This document shows positions 35,556-44,372 of a stretch of DNA of 64,000 bases, in pieces. Position 1 is the stretch's first letter. Each line of letters starts with the position of its first letter. The notes beneath the pieces are model-generated. The model saw only the letters and a list, made by a program, of their open reading frames with translations. It made no database searches and was not told the origin of the DNA. Position numbers and translations under genes: made by a program. The DNA lies in assembly GCF_002224365.1 (NCBI RefSeq), contig NZ_CP022437.1:3100001-3164000 (forward strand), written 5' to 3'. The stretch is from Virgibacillus necropolis. Its GTDB lineage: Bacteria; Bacillota; Bacilli; Bacillales; Amphibacillaceae.

Positions 35556-36847
35556 TGAAAAAATCATATAAATGGTATGTTACTGGAGGGTTATCACTAG
35601 GTGCCTCATTTGGGGTTTTAACTTTACTAGCACGCTGGATAACTGCCAATACTATTCTATCCACACCGGAAACATTATTCAAATATGGAATAATTGGAGG
35701 TTTAGGGTACTCCCTAATGGGTATCTTCGCTTTTATTTTATTTAGTTTTGTCGCTGTAAAAATAAAACAACGTTTCTCCAAACATGAGACAATTGGAGAT
35801 GTATTACATGACCGACTTCCAGGTCAATCTTATGTAATTATGATGGGTCTATTGTTACTTACAAGTTTTGATTCTCTATTTATCCAGGCTATGGGTGCTG
35901 GTCTTTTATTTCATCTAATATTAGATATACCTGCTTTTATTGGTTTATTTATATTTTTTCTTTATTGCTTTATTTACGCAGGAATTGGAGGTATGGACTC
36001 CCTACATAAAATAGAACCAATCAAAATTTCTCTTATTTTTGCAGCCATTATTTTTATACCAGTATATTTTTTTATTCAAGAAGGGATTTATCCAGTTTAT
36101 GATGGCGTACGACTCTACCACCCCTATCTTTTGTATTGGAAAAACTATGACGGCTTTCTGTTCATTTTAACAGCAATTTTAATTGGTTTTGGACAAGTTA
36201 TAACCGACCGTGCAACTTGGCAGCGCATTCATATCATTCAACCTACGAAAGTTCGAGCTTCTTTTTGGTTAACTGGGTTAATATGGGGAACAATTCCACT
36301 AGCCCTTTTCTCTATGCTTCTTATATCAATTTTTGATAAAAGTTTTGACAATACCTTTACCTTGTTATTCGAATTTATATATAAAATTGACCCGCTCATT
36401 TTGGTAATCTTATTCTTTTTATTTTGTTTCAGTACATTATCTACAACAGTTGGTGCAGAGCTACATGCCACCACTGTTTTGATTGTAAAAAACATCATAA
36501 ACATCAACAAAAACTACTCAGAACGTAAAAAATATAAATTATCGTATTTAATTGCAGGCTTAATTTCTTTGATTTTGTTTATAATTAGTTCTGTTTTTAC
36601 ACCAAATTTATTAGAATTAATTTTCTTCTTTGGCCAATTTTATGGCGCGTTAATTGTTCCGATGCTATGGGTGATTTTCGGAAAGAAAAGACTAAGTGTT
36701 TTTTTTGCATATAGTATTTTGGTTGGGATTGGTGTTGGAACCATCGTAATGCTATCAGGAGAATCATTATTGGCTATTTGGATTAGTTTTATCACAAGTG
36801 GTATCTTGTCCACTTTCATTTATATGATTGGCCCATCGGAAAAATAA
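35555..36847 (+). CDS. Short sodium:solute-symporter-fold membrane protein
   Basis: 430 residues, about 12 membrane segments. The stretch GFGQVITDRATWQRIHIIQ resembles the SSS family motif (GQ..D...WQR). It is shorter than typical SSS carriers (about 480-530). ATG 35555 shares one base with the response regulator stop (TGATG), so the three genes are coupled. It may import the operon's inducer or act as the sensing module for the kinase, as SSS domains do when fused to kinases in CbrA-type proteins. That second idea is inference. Confidence 0.72.
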   Translation: MKKSYKWYVTGGLSLGASFGVLTLLARWITANTILSTPETLFKYGIIGGLGYSLMGIFAFILFSFVAVKIKQRFSKHETIGDVLHDRLPGQSYVIMMGLLLLTSFDSLFIQAMGAGLLFHLILDIPAFIGLFIFFLYCFIYAGIGGMDSLHKIEPIKISLIFAAIIFIPVYFFIQEGIYPVYDGVRLYHPYLLYWKNYDGFLFILTAILIGFGQVITDRATWQRIHIIQPTKVRASFWLTGLIWGTIPLALFSMLLISIFDKSFDNTFTLLFEFIYKIDPLILVILFFLFCFSTLSTTVGAELHATTVLIVKNIININKNYSERKKYKLSYLIAGLISLILFIISSVFTPNLLELIFFFGQFYGALIVPMLWVIFGKKRLSVFFAYSILVGIGVGTIVMLSGESLLAIWISFITSGILSTFIYMIGPSEK

Positions 36848-36966
36848 GAACTGATATCACCAAGGTATGTTTCGGATAATGGTTAATTATGTTAGTTGGT
36901 TTTCTCCTTTTCATTTAGAATGTCCTGACTAGACATAAGGATGGAATGGGTGGCACTGGGTAACAG

Positions 36967-37014
36967 GAAAAGGAGAGTACCTATTATACGAAGTTAACAG
37001 GTACTCTCCTTTTC
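36967..37014. terminator. Strong inverted repeat, terminator-like
   Basis: GAAAAGGAGAGTACCT (36967-36982) and AGGTACTCTCCTTTTC (36999-37014), a perfect 16-bp stem with a 16-nt loop and T/C-rich tail, between the convergent SSS and GNAT genes. Confidence 0.8.
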
Positions 37015-37096
37015 TTGCTCAGTCATTTACCTACCTAGTAAACTTGATGCCGTTGATGAAAACTTCAGCCGTTACAAGCATACATCCGAGTCGGTC

Positions 37097-37741
37097 TTAT
37101 TTTGTAGCAAAATCAGGGTTCTGCCACTCCATCGATGTTGCATATTTCATGGATTCATGATCATCAGGCAAATAATCTGGAATTATGCTGTGCAATACAA
37201 ACCCATTCTTTGACTGAAATGTCAGGACCGGATCATATATGTCCCCATTAATAACCTTCCGTACATATTCTTCAGCTGATAGTTGATCTGCGTGTTTATG
37301 ATAAAAAGGAATTCTTCCGCCAATAATGATGCTTTTTAAATTAAACATTCTGCAAATATTTCTTCGGGCTTCATACAGACGCTGGCCAATTTTCATTCCC
37401 CGGTAAGCGGGATCTACACCCACCTCAATGCCGTAGAGATTTATCCCATCAGGATTGTGATTACGGATAAACCCACCATCGGAAACTTCTTTATAGGAGT
37501 GATTATCACCACAGTAGTTGATGATTAAGCTAGATGCATTCCCTACAATTTTGCCTTCGTATTCAATGCAAATCTGCCCTTCTGGAAAAGTCTTCAGCTG
37601 ACTGACGAAATGTTTTCGTTTAAATGATATATCCGGACCAAAGCACTTATTAGAAAGAGCGGCAATTTCATCGAGATCATCTGGTGTTATGTTGCGGATG
37701 ATTAGTTGCTTTTCCAAATCAGTAACATTCTTATTTGTCAT
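37097..37741 (-). CDS. GNAT-family N-acetyltransferase
   Basis: 214 residues. The GNAT acetyl-CoA site is visible at about residues 105-125 (VGVDPAYRGMKIGQRLYEARR). The protein resembles the N-terminal half of the two-domain GNAT/nitrilase proteins (YhcX-like) but has no nitrilase half. It is the last gene of the sigma-54-dependent aminotransferase operon, 58 bp after the dehydrogenase, so polyamine or omega-amino-acid N-acetylation is a reasonable guess. ATG 37741 follows GAGGAGAGG. Confidence 0.82.
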   Translation of the reverse strand: MTNKNVTDLEKQLIIRNITPDDLDEIAALSNKCFGPDISFKRKHFVSQLKTFPEGQICIEYEGKIVGNASSLIINYCGDNHSYKEVSDGGFIRNHNPDGINLYGIEVGVDPAYRGMKIGQRLYEARRNICRMFNLKSIIIGGRIPFYHKHADQLSAEEYVRKVINGDIYDPVLTFQSKNGFVLHSIIPDYLPDDHESMKYATSMEWQNPDFATK

Positions 37742-37799
37742 ACTTTATCCTCTCCTCATTTAAAACTTTAATTGTATTCCAATTAAGAAAGTGGATACC

Positions 37800-39221
37800 T
37801 TAGGTTGCATGAATAGAAACGTACTTTTCTTCCAAATACTCGTCAAGCCCGTATTTTCCACCTTCCTTGCCCATGCCGCTTTCTTTCACACCACCAAATG
37901 GTGCCTGGATTACAATTGGGGCTGGATCATTGATTCCGACAATGCCATATTCCAATTCTCGCATCACGCGGAACCCACGTCCTATATCTTTTGTATAACA
38001 ATAAGCAGCAAGTCCATAAGTTCCATGGTTTGCTCTTTCGATAACTTCCTCTTCTCCTTTAAAGGTGAAGATTGGCGCAATTGGCCCGAACGTCTCCTCA
38101 GTTGCAATTCGCATATTCTCATTCGCATTCTGAATAACAGTTGGTTCATAAAAACATCCATTTACATTATCAATTTCAAAGGTCTTTCCACCGCATAGGA
38201 TTTTTCCGTTATGTGTCTTCGCATCCTGCACTTGTTCTTCTACCTTTTTTAATGCATCCTTATTAATAAGTGGTCCTACGTCTATCCCATTCTCTGTTCC
38301 ATTACCAACTCTAAGTCTTGATGTTTTTTCAGCTAACTTTTCCCCAAATTCATCTGCAATGTTCTCAGCTACATAGATTCGGTTTGTACTGATACATGTT
38401 TGACCAGAGTTTTTAAATTTTGACATCATTACTCCCTCAACAGCCTGATCAATATCAGCATCGTCAAACACGATTAATGGTGCATGGCCACCAAGTTCCA
38501 TCGAGATCTTTTTAACAGTAGCTACAGAATCACGGAGAAGCATTTTTCCAACCTTAGTTGATCCAGTAAATGTAACCTTTCGCACGTTCGGGTTACTTGT
38601 CATTTCATTCCCGATTTCCTCCGCTGGGCCAATCACGAGATTAACAACACCTTTTGGTAGCCCTGCTTCATGAAAACAGTCAAATACCATTATTGCCGAT
38701 AAAGGTGTCGCGGGAGCTGGCTTTAATACTACAGTGCATCCCGCTGCAAGAGCGGGCGCAATTTTTCGGGTAACCATTGATAACGGGAAGTTCCATGGTG
38801 TGATGGCGGCACAAACACCAACTGGCTCTTTGATCACCATAAGGTGTTTATCTGGTTGTGAAGCTGGTAAAGTATCACCATAAATTCGTTTTGCCTCTTC
38901 TGCATACCATTCCAGATAGCCAATTGCTCCAGCTACTTCGCTTTTAGCATCCGCTAATGGCTTACCATTCTCCTTTGTTATTATTTCTGCCATTTTTGTT
39001 GCTTTTTCTTTCATTAATCTAACAACCTCTTTTAAATACGTACTACGATCATTTCCAGTTGTTTTTTTCCACGTTTTGAATGCTTCTTTTGCTTTAGTAA
39101 TTGCTTCTTTTGTTTCTAGTTGCCCACCAATTGAAATTGTTTTTATGATTTCAGCCGTTGCCGGATTAATTACATCCATCTTATTTTCTGTTTCTATCCA
39201 TTCACCGTTAATGTAGAGCAT
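37800..39221 (-). CDS. NAD(P)-dependent aldehyde dehydrogenase, succinate-semialdehyde/aminobutanal type (1 of 3)
   Basis: 473 residues. ITPWNFPLSMVTRKIAPALAAG, the FTGSTKVGK cofactor motif, MELGGHAP with the general-base Glu, and the catalytic Cys in SGQTCISTNR. It oxidises an aldehyde to the acid, here most likely the product of the aminotransferase two genes upstream (40.4 kb). Closest in feel to GabD-type enzymes, as is the paralogue at 59.6 kb. ATG 39221 follows CGAGGAGG; 15 bp after the C45 gene. Confidence 0.9.
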   Translation of the reverse strand: MLYINGEWIETENKMDVINPATAEIIKTISIGGQLETKEAITKAKEAFKTWKKTTGNDRSTYLKEVVRLMKEKATKMAEIITKENGKPLADAKSEVAGAIGYLEWYAEEAKRIYGDTLPASQPDKHLMVIKEPVGVCAAITPWNFPLSMVTRKIAPALAAGCTVVLKPAPATPLSAIMVFDCFHEAGLPKGVVNLVIGPAEEIGNEMTSNPNVRKVTFTGSTKVGKMLLRDSVATVKKISMELGGHAPLIVFDDADIDQAVEGVMMSKFKNSGQTCISTNRIYVAENIADEFGEKLAEKTSRLRVGNGTENGIDVGPLINKDALKKVEEQVQDAKTHNGKILCGGKTFEIDNVNGCFYEPTVIQNANENMRIATEETFGPIAPIFTFKGEEEVIERANHGTYGLAAYCYTKDIGRGFRVMRELEYGIVGINDPAPIVIQAPFGGVKESGMGKEGGKYGLDEYLEEKYVSIHAT

Positions 39222-39236
39222 GTAAGAACCTCCTCG

Positions 39237-40322
39237 TTATATTTCTTCATACTTATCTTCAACCGATTTCCCTACCCGTAAAAATGCCTTCTTTTTTGAT
39301 AGATTTATAATGATGGAGAATACCGTTTCCATCCTACGATGTTCTGGTGCACGTTCATTTTTAAAATGATTAATAGAGTTTGGTGCATTAAATTCATCGG
39401 AAAGCCACTCTTCAAATGATTGCTCATTAATTGCTTCATGATTAGCGATACTCGTATTGATAAGCTGTTCTGCCCTTTTTTTTCGAAGCATCGAATCGTC
39501 ATGTCTGAATTCGTTCATATCTTCTAAATTTTGCTTAATAAGGTCAGAACATATGTGATTGGTATGCACTAATTTCCCGTCATTTCCTCCAACATAATCA
39601 ATTCCAAAAGGGGACACTTCCACATTAACAGCCATTCCTTTCCCATTTCCTTCATCGTATCCAATTAAGAAACTGGCGGCGGAAGCCAGTTGACCTCCTT
39701 TTATTTTTGAAATAGCTTCTGTTAGTGAATAGGAATTTAACACGGACCTTAACCCTAGATGAATGGGAACTTCATTTGATTTCTTATCTGTGATTAATGC
39801 ATTAAAACAAATACCTATTCCTGAAGAATTGAATCCAATTTTCCCAATAATTCCACCCTCAGTTACCATTGTTATGTCTGGGTTTGATTTATTCTGGATA
39901 TCAAGTAAAAGCAAACTTCCTTTTTGAGTTGATTTCCAATCCCAATTTTGACCTATGATTGTTTCAGGTATAAGTGGATTTGTAACTGCCATCGCTGTAC
40001 ATCCATCTGAAAATGCAGTTCCCTTACTTCCAGCTAAAGCAATTTCACTACGGGCATTTAAAGCTAGAATATCCTCAAATTCCACTCCTGCTCCATCAGC
40101 AATCCCTTCCATTTCCTCAATCATATCCAAGTTATACTTTTCAATGGCCTTCATATGGGAGAGTGCGTGCTCTTTGGCTTCTGACCAGGAAATATTCTTG
40201 TATCCATAGAATAATTTTTCATACGTTTCTAGGCTTTGAATCACTTCATGTTTTCCCTGACTACCGTGCTCATATCCAATTTCCCTTGCGGATCCTCGTA
40301 ATTTCAACTTTTTAATCATCAT
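39237..40322 (-). CDS. C45-family autoproteolytic acyltransferase/hydrolase (penicillin acyltransferase-like)
   Basis: 361 residues. The Ntn nucleophile motif is present as SDGCTAMAV (Cys about residue 107), where self-cleavage normally frees the catalytic Cys. Other family features: REIGYEHGSQGK at the N terminus, IGQNWDW, EGGIIGKIGFNSSGIGICFNAL and LVHTNHI. Relatives cleave or transfer acyl groups on amines. Located between an aminotransferase and an aldehyde dehydrogenase in a sigma-54 operon, it may remove an acyl group from an N-acylated polyamine or amino acid before transamination. The substrate is not shown by sequence. Confidence 0.85.
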   Translation of the reverse strand: MMIKKLKLRGSAREIGYEHGSQGKHEVIQSLETYEKLFYGYKNISWSEAKEHALSHMKAIEKYNLDMIEEMEGIADGAGVEFEDILALNARSEIALAGSKGTAFSDGCTAMAVTNPLIPETIIGQNWDWKSTQKGSLLLLDIQNKSNPDITMVTEGGIIGKIGFNSSGIGICFNALITDKKSNEVPIHLGLRSVLNSYSLTEAISKIKGGQLASAASFLIGYDEGNGKGMAVNVEVSPFGIDYVGGNDGKLVHTNHICSDLIKQNLEDMNEFRHDDSMLRKKRAEQLINTSIANHEAINEQSFEEWLSDEFNAPNSINHFKNERAPEHRRMETVFSIIINLSKKKAFLRVGKSVEDKYEEI

Positions 40323-40352
40323 AAGTGTCCTCCGTTCATCTTGCGCATTTCA

Positions 40353-41723
40353 TTAACCAAGTTTCTTTTTAAATGCAGTAATTGATTCGTCTATAACTTG
40401 AATCATTCTTTCTATTTCCTGCTTGTTTATGATTAACGGCGGTGCGATAGCAACACGAAAACTTCCAATATGTCTGAGAATGAGCTTGCGGTCGAAGCAT
40501 TCATCAACCACTGCTGATGCCGCATTCACCGATGGATCAAAATGCTCACCACGTTCAGGATTATAAAGTTCAAAGGCAGACAACAGACCAATTGTTCGGC
40601 AATTCCTTACAATATCATGCTTATCCTGTAAATAAGCAAGACCCTTTTCTAACTCTTTCTCCATATTTTGTACATTTTCTAAAATACCGTCACGTTCCAT
40701 AATTTCAATGTTTTTCAGTGCTACTGCACATGCAGTTGGATGCCCGCTATATGTGAATCCATGGGCCAAAACTCCTTCAAAATTAACGATCTCTTCTCTT
40801 ACGTTTGTATTAATCATCACTCCGCCAAGTTGTGCATAACCACTTGTAATTCCTTTAGCGATACACATCAAGTCAGGGACTACATCCCAGTTATCTACAC
40901 CAAACATTTTTCCAGTGCGACCAAATCCGCAAATGACCTCATCCGCTATAAATAAAATATCGAATTCATCACAAAGCTTTCTAACCGCTTGTAAATATCC
41001 TTCTGGCGGAATATTTACTCCACCCGCACCTTGAACAGGCTCAATAATAACTGCTGCAATTGTATCCGCACCTTCTTTTTCAATAAGACTTCTGATAGAT
41101 TGCTCATAATTCGGGTCACCTTTATCACCTAATTCACAATTAATGAGGTGTGGTGTCGCATGATAAAAACCTTCAACGCTTGAGCCTGCAAACTCATGAG
41201 TGGCAGGAATACCTGTAGCACTTTGCGCTGCAAAAGTTACACCATGGTATCCATTCTTTGTACTGATAATTTTCCTTTTCTCAGATTTCCCTTTCTGCTC
41301 CCAGTAAAATCGAGATAATTTGAAAGCGGTGTCATTTGATTCCGAACCACCCGAAGTGAAAAAAACGGCGTTTAAATCACCAGGTGCCATTGTTGCTAAC
41401 TTTTCAGCCAGTTTAATAGCCGGTTCATTCGAGAAGCCTTTAAATGATGATGAATAGGCTATTTTTAACATCTGTTCCTTAGCCACTTCAGCAAGTTCTT
41501 CTTGCCCGTGCCCTAAGTTCACATTCCAAAGCATCGACATCCCGTCAATATACGGTTCGCCTTCCAAATTATTAACATAAATACCATTTCCATCAGAAAA
41601 AATAATACCAGGTCCATTTTCAGCTACGTCTTTAGGTGCTGATGTAGGATGTATATAGTGCATTTTATCTAACTCTATCAATTCTTTCGTTTTAGAATTT
41701 GTAACAGTAACTTCTTTTGTCAT
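40353..41723 (-). CDS. Class-III aminotransferase, putrescine/omega-amine type (1 of 2)
   Basis: 456 residues of PLP fold type I, subgroup III: FFTSGGSESNDTAFKLSRFYW, VIIEPVQGAGGVNIPPEGYL, FIADEVICGFGRTGKMFG and the PLP Lys in CIAKGITSGYAQLGG. Enzymes of this type move the amino group of putrescine, spermidine or an omega-amino acid to pyruvate or 2-oxoglutarate. First gene of an operon driven by the sigma-54 promoter at 41762-41779, 39 bp upstream. Very similar to the aminotransferase at 53.9 kb; traces of a third copy's 5' end lie at about 45960-46050. Confidence 0.9.
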   Translation of the reverse strand: MTKEVTVTNSKTKELIELDKMHYIHPTSAPKDVAENGPGIIFSDGNGIYVNNLEGEPYIDGMSMLWNVNLGHGQEELAEVAKEQMLKIAYSSSFKGFSNEPAIKLAEKLATMAPGDLNAVFFTSGGSESNDTAFKLSRFYWEQKGKSEKRKIISTKNGYHGVTFAAQSATGIPATHEFAGSSVEGFYHATPHLINCELGDKGDPNYEQSIRSLIEKEGADTIAAVIIEPVQGAGGVNIPPEGYLQAVRKLCDEFDILFIADEVICGFGRTGKMFGVDNWDVVPDLMCIAKGITSGYAQLGGVMINTNVREEIVNFEGVLAHGFTYSGHPTACAVALKNIEIMERDGILENVQNMEKELEKGLAYLQDKHDIVRNCRTIGLLSAFELYNPERGEHFDPSVNAASAVVDECFDRKLILRHIGSFRVAIAPPLIINKQEIERMIQVIDESITAFKKKLG

Positions 41724-41761
41724 TATAAAGCCTCCTATTTATTACTTATTCACTTTATTTG

Positions 41762-41779
41762 TTGCAATTTGCGTGCCAA
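41762..41779 (-). promoter_or_regulatory. Sigma-54 (-24/-12) promoter
   Basis: Minus strand TTGGCACGCAAATTGCAA: GG and GC elements with exactly ten bases between. It lies 39 bp from the aminotransferase start codon. The flanking gene upstream encodes a sigma-54 activator. Confidence 0.92.
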
Positions 41780-41913
41780 GAATCCATTTTCATTACTCTA
41801 TTAAGCTAAAACATTTGTAAAATATATTATTAATGGCTAGAGATTGGGGATCATACAGTTTCATTACCTCCTAAAATTAATTTATTACCTATGTTAATTT
41901 CACCTTAACCAGA

Positions 41914-41961
41914 TTTATCTATGAATAATTGCATAAAACTATTATAAAACGCATAGATAAA
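41914..41961. promoter_or_regulatory. Probable upstream activator site
   Basis: Inverted repeat TTTATCTATG (41914-41923) / CATAGATAAA (41952-41961), with inner GCATAAAAC and AAAACGCATA. It is 135-200 bp upstream of the sigma-54 promoter, the usual distance for enhancer binding, and is conserved in the duplicated block at 46220-46268. Confidence 0.65.
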
Positions 41962-41963
41962 AA

Positions 41964-41989
41964 CAACTTATTGTTGAACAAATAAGTTG
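41964..41989 (-). terminator. Rho-independent terminator of the sigma-54 activator gene
   Basis: CAACTTATT / AATAAGTTG, 9-bp stem with 8-nt loop, followed on the minus strand by TTTTTATC, 15 bp after the activator's stop. Confidence 0.8.
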
Positions 41990-42003
41990 CCTCCATAAAA
42001 ATG

Positions 42004-44121
42004 CTATTCACCATTTTGCTGTAAAATCCTTTTATACTTACGACTTACCGCGGATTGACTAATTCCCAGAACTTCAGCAGCCTTTGTTGTCGTCCTGTGC
42101 TTTCTCATAGCTAGCATGATTAATTGCTTTTCCACTTCCCATTTTGCTTCATGAAGAGGAATTATCCCGGTAATCATTGGTTTAGATCTTTTGACAGTTC
42201 CGGAATTCATAAATTGAACAACTAAATCTGCAGTTATAACTTGATCATCAGCAGATACAAATAACCGCTCAATTAAATTCTGAAGTTCTCGAATGTTACC
42301 TGGCCAGGAATAACCCTCGAGTAAGTTTAATGAATCCGGTGAAAAGTGATAATTTTTGTCGTATCGCTGATTTAATTTCTGAATAGTGTGATATGCCAAC
42401 AAAGGAATGTCTTCAGGTCTATCTCTTAATGGTGGGACATGAATTGGTATCACATTAATTCTATAATATAGATCTTCTCTGAAGACTCCCCTATCAATCA
42501 TCTTTTCTAAACTTTGGTTTGTTGCCGCTACAATTTGTACATTAATCGAAATCGGTTTAACACTACCAATTGGAACTACTTCATTTTCTTGTAGCACTCT
42601 TAACAATTTTACTTGAAGGGACATTGGCATTTCGCCGATTTCATCTAGGAACAACACTCCCCCATTCGCCTGTTCAAAATAACCTTTCTTTCCTTTTTCA
42701 TCCGCTCCAGTAAATGAACCTTTCACATAACCAAACAGTTCACTTTCTAGTAAGTTTTCTGGAATAGACCCACAATTTATAGTTAAAAATGGTTTTTCCG
42801 AACGGGTACTTTCCGTATGAATAGCTCGTGCAATTAGTTCCTTCCCTACACCTGAATCACCCTGAATTAGTACAGTTGAGGAAAAACTGGATATTTTTTT
42901 TATCTGATTAACGATTTTTTGCATTTTTGAACTACAATAAATAATATCTTGTGAGGTTCCAGTTTTATTTTTCAAATTAGCCAATTCTTGTTTATATCTT
43001 TTAGTAATTTCTTTTGTTTGTTTTAGTTCGGATTTTAATTTTGTATTTTCCGTGATATCCCTTGAAGCAATTACAACTCTTTGCAGAATTCCACGATCAT
43101 TAAAGATAGGGTTACCTATTGCTAGTATCTTTTTGCCATTCTCAGTCTCTTGAACAATTGATATTTTTTCTTTTTTCTCAAGTACCAACCTAGCTACAGA
43201 TGGTGAAAAAAATCCTCTTTCCTCTAAATCCAATAAACTTTCCCCTACCAATTCTTTAAGATTAACCTTCCAAAAATCCTTTATATAATTTTCGCTATGT
43301 CGAATAAGAACCCCTTCACTATCAACAACCAACAGTTCGTCATAAATTGAAGAAAGTATTGCGTTCAAATCTTGGTTTAAATTTTTAACAGTTTCAATCT
43401 CCATAGCCATACTTTCAACCATAGGTAAATCCTGTATAATTATAATAACGCCATCAACGTCACCATCAGAATTTTCGATAGGGCTATAATCAACTATTAC
43501 CCCCATATCATTTGTAATATGGATCTGGTTCAATATTGTTTTACCAGTGGAAAACACTTGTTTCAAATGATCTTGATTAAAAATAGTTTCAGCCCTTGTC
43601 CCTATAATCTTTTCAGACTCAGAGCGAATCATTTTTAATCCTGATTCGTTGCAATTCACAATTTTGTGTTTATGATCAACAACAAAAATCCCCATTGGTA
43701 TCGACGCTAGCAAAACTTTTAGTAAATTTGTATTTGTATTCTCCTCACGAAACATACTAACCAGCATATCTTCTCTACTAATATATCCCGTAAAGTTACC
43801 ATTATCATCCTTCACTAAAACAATTGGTTCTCCCAACACTTGAAAGATGAATGGGATAGAAACCAACTGATTCGACTCAAAAACACCTGTATTTTCAATT
43901 AAAACTGCCTTAGAAAGAATATCCTTCATACGTATTTCTTTGCTATCCCATTTTTTTATTGCCAAATTATTTATATCTACATATGCATAGATTTCATTAT
44001 GCTTTTCCAGAAACAAGTAATGACCATGATGATCAGTTATTCTTTTTAAGAACTCTTCTTGTTCTAGTTCTCTTGAGACTGTAAAAATGGGTTTTAGCTT
44101 ATTTTGAATCAGTGGGTTCAC
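42004..44121 (-). CDS. Sigma-54-dependent transcriptional activator with tandem PAS-like sensor domains
   Basis: 705 residues. N-terminal region (1-125) is CBS-like (GYISREDML). Two PAS domains follow (about 130-245 and 250-370; GIFVVDHKHKIVNCNESG, ELLVVDSEGVLIRHSE), then a coiled coil, the AAA+ core (GDSGVGKE, GGVLFLDEIGEM, WPGNIRELQNL) and a C-terminal HTH (TTKAAEVLGISQSAVSRKY). The sigma-54 contact loop reads GSFTGA instead of GAFTGA. It should drive the promoter at 41762 from the dyad at 41914-41961. GTG 44121 has only a distant AAGGGA upstream, so the exact start is uncertain. Effector unknown, probably a polyamine or acyl-amine. Confidence 0.93.
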   Translation of the reverse strand: MNPLIQNKLKPIFTVSRELEQEEFLKRITDHHGHYLFLEKHNEIYAYVDINNLAIKKWDSKEIRMKDILSKAVLIENTGVFESNQLVSIPFIFQVLGEPIVLVKDDNGNFTGYISREDMLVSMFREENTNTNLLKVLLASIPMGIFVVDHKHKIVNCNESGLKMIRSESEKIIGTRAETIFNQDHLKQVFSTGKTILNQIHITNDMGVIVDYSPIENSDGDVDGVIIIIQDLPMVESMAMEIETVKNLNQDLNAILSSIYDELLVVDSEGVLIRHSENYIKDFWKVNLKELVGESLLDLEERGFFSPSVARLVLEKKEKISIVQETENGKKILAIGNPIFNDRGILQRVVIASRDITENTKLKSELKQTKEITKRYKQELANLKNKTGTSQDIIYCSSKMQKIVNQIKKISSFSSTVLIQGDSGVGKELIARAIHTESTRSEKPFLTINCGSIPENLLESELFGYVKGSFTGADEKGKKGYFEQANGGVLFLDEIGEMPMSLQVKLLRVLQENEVVPIGSVKPISINVQIVAATNQSLEKMIDRGVFREDLYYRINVIPIHVPPLRDRPEDIPLLAYHTIQKLNQRYDKNYHFSPDSLNLLEGYSWPGNIRELQNLIERLFVSADDQVITADLVVQFMNSGTVKRSKPMITGIIPLHEAKWEVEKQLIMLAMRKHRTTTKAAEVLGISQSAVSRKYKRILQQNGE

Positions 44122-44258
44122 GATAAAACATTCCCTTCCACATATCTCTTTTCATATAATTAATTATATCAAACTATTAGGAGTAGTCAGCACAAAAGCA
44201 TATAAAAATTACAAAATAAGTACTAGCAATTTAGCTTCTTTTGATAGAAAAGAAACAA

Positions 44259-44298
44259 AGATGCATTCCCATAAATCATAGATTATGGGAATGCATCT
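44259..44298 (-). terminator. Terminator downstream of the 44.4-kb permease gene
   Basis: AGATGCATTCCCATAA (44259-44274) / TTATGGGAATGCATCT (44283-44298), perfect 16-bp stem, 8-nt loop, followed on the minus strand by TTGTTTCTTTTC. Confidence 0.88.
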
Positions 44299-44372
44299 TC
44301 ACTTGTTAGTTCAACGCCACATAAAGTTCAACTAATTATATATAGGCAACCACACTCTAAAACAATATTCAT

